DNA of 64,000 nucleotides from Aequorivita capsosiphonis DSM 23843 (GTDB taxonomy: Bacteria > Bacteroidota > Bacteroidia > Flavobacteriales > Flavobacteriaceae): assembly GCF_000429125.1 (NCBI RefSeq), contig NZ_AUBG01000006.1, positions 1-64,000 of the forward strand, given 5' to 3'. The notes under the pieces were generated by a model, which made no database searches, was not told the origin of the DNA, and was given only the letters and a program-made list of their open reading frames with translations. Positions within the stretch are counted from its first letter, which is position 1, and each line of letters opens with the position of its first letter. Of the stretch, positions 60,885 through 64,000 are shown one piece after another. The translations under genes and the position numbers were made by a program.

Positions 60885-61730
60885 TTAATGGAATTTTGAA
60901 ATGATTGTTTGAACCTGATGGAGATATCCTTTTCCGAATAAATTTAAATGAACTAATAAGTAATAGAGTTGCCAAAGCGAAGTTCTTTCTTTCCATCCTG
61001 ATTGTAGTGGGAAAGCAGCATAATAACAATCAAAAACTTCTTTGGGAAAACCGCCAAATAATTTCATCATGGCAAGATCCATTTCACGTGACGCAAAAGC
61101 AACCGCTGGATCTATCAAAGCTGGCAGACCTTTCTCGGAAACCATATAGTTGCCGCTCCAGAGATCTCCGTGAATCAAGGAAGGCGGCTCTTCCGAAATT
61201 GCTTCGGAAATGTTTGTGTAAAATTTATCTAGGTTTTTAAAATGAAACCCATTTTTTAAAGCCAACTTAAATTGTGGCTCTAAGCGTTGGCTGATATAAA
61301 ACTCTGAAGCCGTTTTTCTAGATTCATTTTTCTGCGTAAGACTCCCGATATAATTATCGTGGTCTAAGCCAAAATCCTGCTGTGTAGTTTTGTGTAATGC
61401 TGCCAAATTCTCTCCAAATACTTGCCAGAAATTTGGAACAGGTTTTCCATTGGGAAGAAATTTCATCAACAAATAGGAAGTGCTTTCTATTATGCCTTCT
61501 CCCAAAACTTCCGGAATTTTAAAAGTTGATGTCGTATTTAATAATTCAAGTCCTTTTGCTTCAGCATAAAACATTTTAGGATATTTTGAAGCCTCATTCA
61601 ACTTTGCAACAAAATTTCCTTCGTCGCAATTCAAAAGAAAAACTTGGTTGATATCTCCGCCAGGAAGCGATTTTGCGTCAATTAAATTGAGTTTGTTTTG
61701 GGATGCTATTTTTTGAAGAATGTCAAACAT
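60885..61730 (-). CDS. Fructosamine/ketosamine-3-kinase family protein
   Basis: A 281-residue kinase of the APH-like fold. Key strings are LPGGDINQVFLLN (glycine loop), NFVAKLNE (Lys), GLELL, and the catalytic SLIHGDLWSGNYMV with PALIDPAVAFA. These match bacterial fructosamine-3-kinase relatives that repair glycated proteins. It is the second APH-fold kinase in this window. folA lies 104 bases upstream; the gap has a repeat-like stretch. Confidence 0.88.
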   Translation of the reverse strand: MFDILQKIASQNKLNLIDAKSLPGGDINQVFLLNCDEGNFVAKLNEASKYPKMFYAEAKGLELLNTTSTFKIPEVLGEGIIESTSYLLMKFLPNGKPVPNFWQVFGENLAALHKTTQQDFGLDHDNYIGSLTQKNESRKTASEFYISQRLEPQFKLALKNGFHFKNLDKFYTNISEAISEEPPSLIHGDLWSGNYMVSEKGLPALIDPAVAFASREMDLAMMKLFGGFPKEVFDCYYAAFPLQSGWKERTSLWQLYYLLVHLNLFGKGYLHQVQTIISKFH

Positions 61731-61834
61731 CTTTAATCGATCAGAAGCCTAGCGAGTGCAATTGCGAAACACGAACAAGTCTAACCTTGGAAGGCTTATA
61801 GTTCCATCCTCTTGGGGGAGGGTTAGGGTGGGGC

Positions 61835-62317
61835 TTATTTACGCACCCAAGTTTCATAAGTAAAGGAGTATTTATGCCTTTCATCTGTTCCGTGTTCCAC
61901 TTCAGAAATAAGTTTCCATTCATCTTTTGAAAATTCTGGAAAAAAAGCATCGGCATCAAAGGTTCCGTGTACTCGTGTAAGTTCAATTTTATCGGCAAAT
62001 GGAAGTCCCAGTTTATAAATTTCTCCACCTCCAATTATAAAAGGTTGTGGATCATCTTTTGCGATCTTGAGAGCTTCTTCCATACTTTGAACTACAATGG
62101 CAACTCCTTTTTTGTAATCTTTGTTATGGGTAATCACCAAGTGAGGTCGCCCCGGAAGTGGCTTGTCAAAGGAATCAAAAGTTTTTCGGCCCATAATTAT
62201 GTAATGTCCTGTAGTGAGTTTTCTAAAGCGCTTAAAGTCATCTGGCAAATGCCAAATCATTCCATTGTCTTTTCCAAGTTCATTATTTTCGCCAGCGGCA
62301 GCTATCATTGTTATCAT
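61835..62317 (-). CDS. folA: Dihydrofolate reductase
   Basis: A 160-residue enzyme: the start MITMIAAAGENNELGKDNGMIWHLPDDFKRFR is classic, with the Asp of LPDDFK in the active site, and later GHYIIMGRKTFDS and FIIGGGEIY. It reduces dihydrofolate with NADPH. Its ATG shares four bases (ATGA) with the stop of the upstream 2TM gene, so the two are translationally coupled. Confidence 0.96.
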   Translation of the reverse strand: MITMIAAAGENNELGKDNGMIWHLPDDFKRFRKLTTGHYIIMGRKTFDSFDKPLPGRPHLVITHNKDYKKGVAIVVQSMEEALKIAKDDPQPFIIGGGEIYKLGLPFADKIELTRVHGTFDADAFFPEFSKDEWKLISEVEHGTDERHKYSFTYETWVRK

Positions 62318-62751
62318 TGTACGTCTGGAGGTAAAGGGTTTTTTAATTCGGGTTTTTTTGGAGAAACTTCCTCCATTTTTGGCAATTGTAATTCTGTGTC
62401 AACTTTTTTCTGAAGTTCTGCCATGCGTTCCGCTTGGCGAGCTTTAAGTTTTTCCATTTGTCGATCTTCCCATTCTTTGCTCATAAATTTATTCATAACA
62501 AAAACATTAAAAAGATGTACCAAGAATATAAATGTCCAAATTAAAATGGCCCAAATAAACCAATCTTTGAATAAAATATCGTTCCCATATCCCAAGACAG
62601 GATTAATAATAATTAGTAATACCGAACCAACCAAATACAGAATAAAATGACGCATCAAGTTTTTCTTCTGCTTAATTCGGCGACGAGCATATTCATATTG
62701 CTCCCGCTGTTCTGGGTCGATTCTTTCAGTTTTTTTAGTTTTTGAAAACAT
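62314..62751 (-). CDS. 2TM domain-containing protein
   Basis: A 145-residue protein with two membrane helices (about 36-55 and 67-88: FILYLVGSVLLIIINPVLG; DWFIWAILIWTFIFLVHLF). A basic N-terminus and a charged coiled C-terminus (about 95-145) follow. This is the 2TM domain family, often fused to histidine kinases but here alone. Its end overlaps folA by four bases. Confidence 0.85.
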   Translation of the reverse strand: MFSKTKKTERIDPEQREQYEYARRRIKQKKNLMRHFILYLVGSVLLIIINPVLGYGNDILFKDWFIWAILIWTFIFLVHLFNVFVMNKFMSKEWEDRQMEKLKARQAERMAELQKKVDTELQLPKMEEVSPKKPELKNPLPPDVQ

Positions 62752-62833
62752 AGTTGGTTATTTTCGTTACAGTATAACAGTGAAATGTCAGTCTTGTAAA
62801 AATACCTAATTTCACTGTTTTTAACACTCACTT

Positions 62834-63919
62834 ATGGAAGATTTTATAAAACAGTTTCCCGCATTAGCTACCTCTACTTATCTCAATACTGCCGCTAACG
62901 GAATTGTTCCAAAAGCGGTCATTGATTGGCGACGGCAACACGATTTAGATTTAATGAACCATGCCAGCGTTTTTCGTGACAAGCATAAAACACTAATTGA
63001 GCAAGTTCGCAATACCGTTTCTGGTTTTTTTGAGGCGTCTGCTGATGAAACTGCGCTTATTCCAAACCTTTCCTTCGGAATAAATACAGTTTTGGAAGGA
63101 TTACCTGAAGGACAAAAAGTGCTTCTTTTGAAAAATGACTATCCATCTATAAATTGGCCCGTGGAAACACGCGATTTTAATGTCTGTTACGCCAAGATTG
63201 ATGCGAATCTTGAAAGAAATATAGAAGCAGCAGTTGCGAAACATAAGCCAAATATTTTTATTTTCAGTCTCGTGCAATGGCTTAATGGAATAAAGATAGA
63301 CCTTAATTTTTTAAAGAAATTAAAAGAAGCTTATCCCAATTTATTGCTAATTGCAGATGGCACACAATATTTAGGAACTGAAAACTTCAGTTTTGCCAAT
63401 AGTGCGATTGATGTTTTAGGAGCCAGCGCTTATAAATGGCTGACAGCTGGATATGGAAATGGTTTTATAATGATAAAGGAAGCGGCTCGTGAACGGATTT
63501 TTCCGAAAACTATCGGGTTTAATTCTGCGGAACGTTTTGAGAGTTTGCCCACGGAAACGGCGTTTATGAAACATTTTGAACCTGGACATCAAGATACATT
63601 GAACTATGGAAGCTTGGAGCAAGCCCTTTTATTTCAGCAAAATCACGGAGTAGAAAGCTTATATGAGAGAATAAAATCTCTTTCTAACGAAGCAAAAGAT
63701 CGCTTTTCTGACATGGGATTGCTTCACCAGGATACTTTGCTCCGTCAAAACCACAGTTCCATTTTCAATTTGAAAGGCGACATAGCATTATTTAACACGT
63801 TAAAGGACCAAAAAATAATCTGTTCCCCACGCGACGGTGGAATTAGAGTGAGTTTTCATTATTACAATACTGAGGAAGATCTCGAAAAACTTGTTGAGGT
63901 TTTAAGATTAGAAGTTTAA
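62834..63919 (+). CDS. Class V aminotransferase-fold PLP enzyme
   Basis: A 361-residue PLP enzyme of the cysteine-desulfurase/isopenicillin-epimerase type: TYLNTAANGIVP at the start, LIADGTQYLG with the PLP-binding Asp, and the Lys in GASAYKWLTAGYGNGF. The Cys loop typical of cysteine desulfurases is not seen, so sulfur transfer is unlikely. Substrate unknown. Convergent with the cut-off gene at the window edge. Confidence 0.85.
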   Translation: MEDFIKQFPALATSTYLNTAANGIVPKAVIDWRRQHDLDLMNHASVFRDKHKTLIEQVRNTVSGFFEASADETALIPNLSFGINTVLEGLPEGQKVLLLKNDYPSINWPVETRDFNVCYAKIDANLERNIEAAVAKHKPNIFIFSLVQWLNGIKIDLNFLKKLKEAYPNLLLIADGTQYLGTENFSFANSAIDVLGASAYKWLTAGYGNGFIMIKEAARERIFPKTIGFNSAERFESLPTETAFMKHFEPGHQDTLNYGSLEQALLFQQNHGVESLYERIKSLSNEAKDRFSDMGLLHQDTLLRQNHSSIFNLKGDIALFNTLKDQKIICSPRDGGIRVSFHYYNTEEDLEKLVEVLRLEV

Positions 63920-63923
63920 GTGT

Positions 63924-64000
63924 TTATTTTTTAATAATCACGCCTTTCCAAAAGGCCACATGATTTTTTATTGCATCGGCCGCGGGTTTTGGATCTGGGT
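63924..64000 (-). CDS. Partial gene, C-terminal end only
   Basis: A minus-strand frame is open from the edge and stops at TAA (63924-63926). The last 24 residues include PAADAIKNHVAFWKGVIIKK. Only the tail is visible; the family cannot be named safely. Confidence 0.5.
   Translation of the reverse strand, partial: PDPKPAADAIKNHVAFWKGVIIKK

Noticed and set aside
1-64000. CRISPR array
   Set aside because: No evenly spaced direct repeats with unique spacers were found; the repetitive stretch at 27985-30534 is a protein-coding repeat.

Overview
The window reads as chromosome of an AT-rich marine-type Flavobacteriaceae member (phylum Bacteroidota). Evidence: type IX secretion (T9SS) C-terminal sorting domains, a PorP/SprF fragment, SusC/TonB-type receptor plus DUF4249 genes, a mevalonate-pathway isoprenoid route, DUF4230/DUF4260/2TM families, and promoters of the Bacteroidota type (TTG, about 19 nt, TAnnTTTG) instead of sigma70 -35/-10 boxes. 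The genus cannot be fixed from the sequence alone. Almost every gene is intact. I see no prophage, insertion sequence, CRISPR array or rRNA operon.

Layout. 1-336: the GC-rich 3' end of a PorP/SprF-like gene, unlike everything after it. 0.4-6.7 kb: tRNA methyltransferase trmN6, a ClC chloride channel/transporter, ruvC, a prokaryotic ionotropic-glutamate-receptor-like channel, hemW. 6.7-11.8 kb: a same-strand run of cyclase-family hydrolase, DUF4260, DUF4230, MmcQ/YjbR, a membrane-anchored MutS-like ATPase and a YdjM-like membrane hydrolase. 11.8-20 kb: NTF2-like protein, AI-2E family permease, a three-domain kinase-M23-aminotransferase fusion, a lipocalin-like protein, and a BCCT transporter with a universal stress protein. 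20-25 kb: Crp-like regulator, TolC, HlyD and an ABC-2 permease, an export set with no ATPase gene here. 25-31 kb: two T9SS cargo proteins, a subtilase and a repeat adhesin, with near-identical C-terminal tails.

31-38 kb: mevalonate-pathway genes (mvaD, mevalonate kinase) and a UbiA prenyltransferase, interrupted by a divergent 1085-residue TPR-CHAT protein. 38-41.6 kb: TrmH-family methyltransferase and mutS. 41.7-48.1 kb: a four-gene outer-membrane operon (secreted hypothetical, TonB receptor, DUF4249 lipoprotein, MG2/plug-like protein). 48.4-48.7 kb: tRNA-Gly(GCC), a decayed tRNA-like copy and tRNA-Leu(TAA). 48.9-51.5 kb: an orphan Cys-tailed protein, three tiny lipoproteins and an S24 (LexA/CI-like) repressor with readable operators. 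51.6-55.3 kb: waaA, DegT aminotransferase, galE (envelope glycan synthesis). 55.5-64 kb: hemerythrin, cupin, OsmC, dsdA, fabD, a flavin-reductase-like stress protein, a fructosamine-kinase-like protein, folA, a 2TM protein, a class V aminotransferase, and a cut-off gene at the edge.

The most unusual points are the kinase-peptidase-phospholyase fusion, the receptor-channel, the secreted CHAT protein, the self-controlled leaderless-looking S24 repressor promoter, and several families of short dispersed repeats. One repeat copy appears to lie in frame inside mvaD, and another beside a decayed tRNA-Gly copy. All family assignments come from reading translated motifs; no database search was run.
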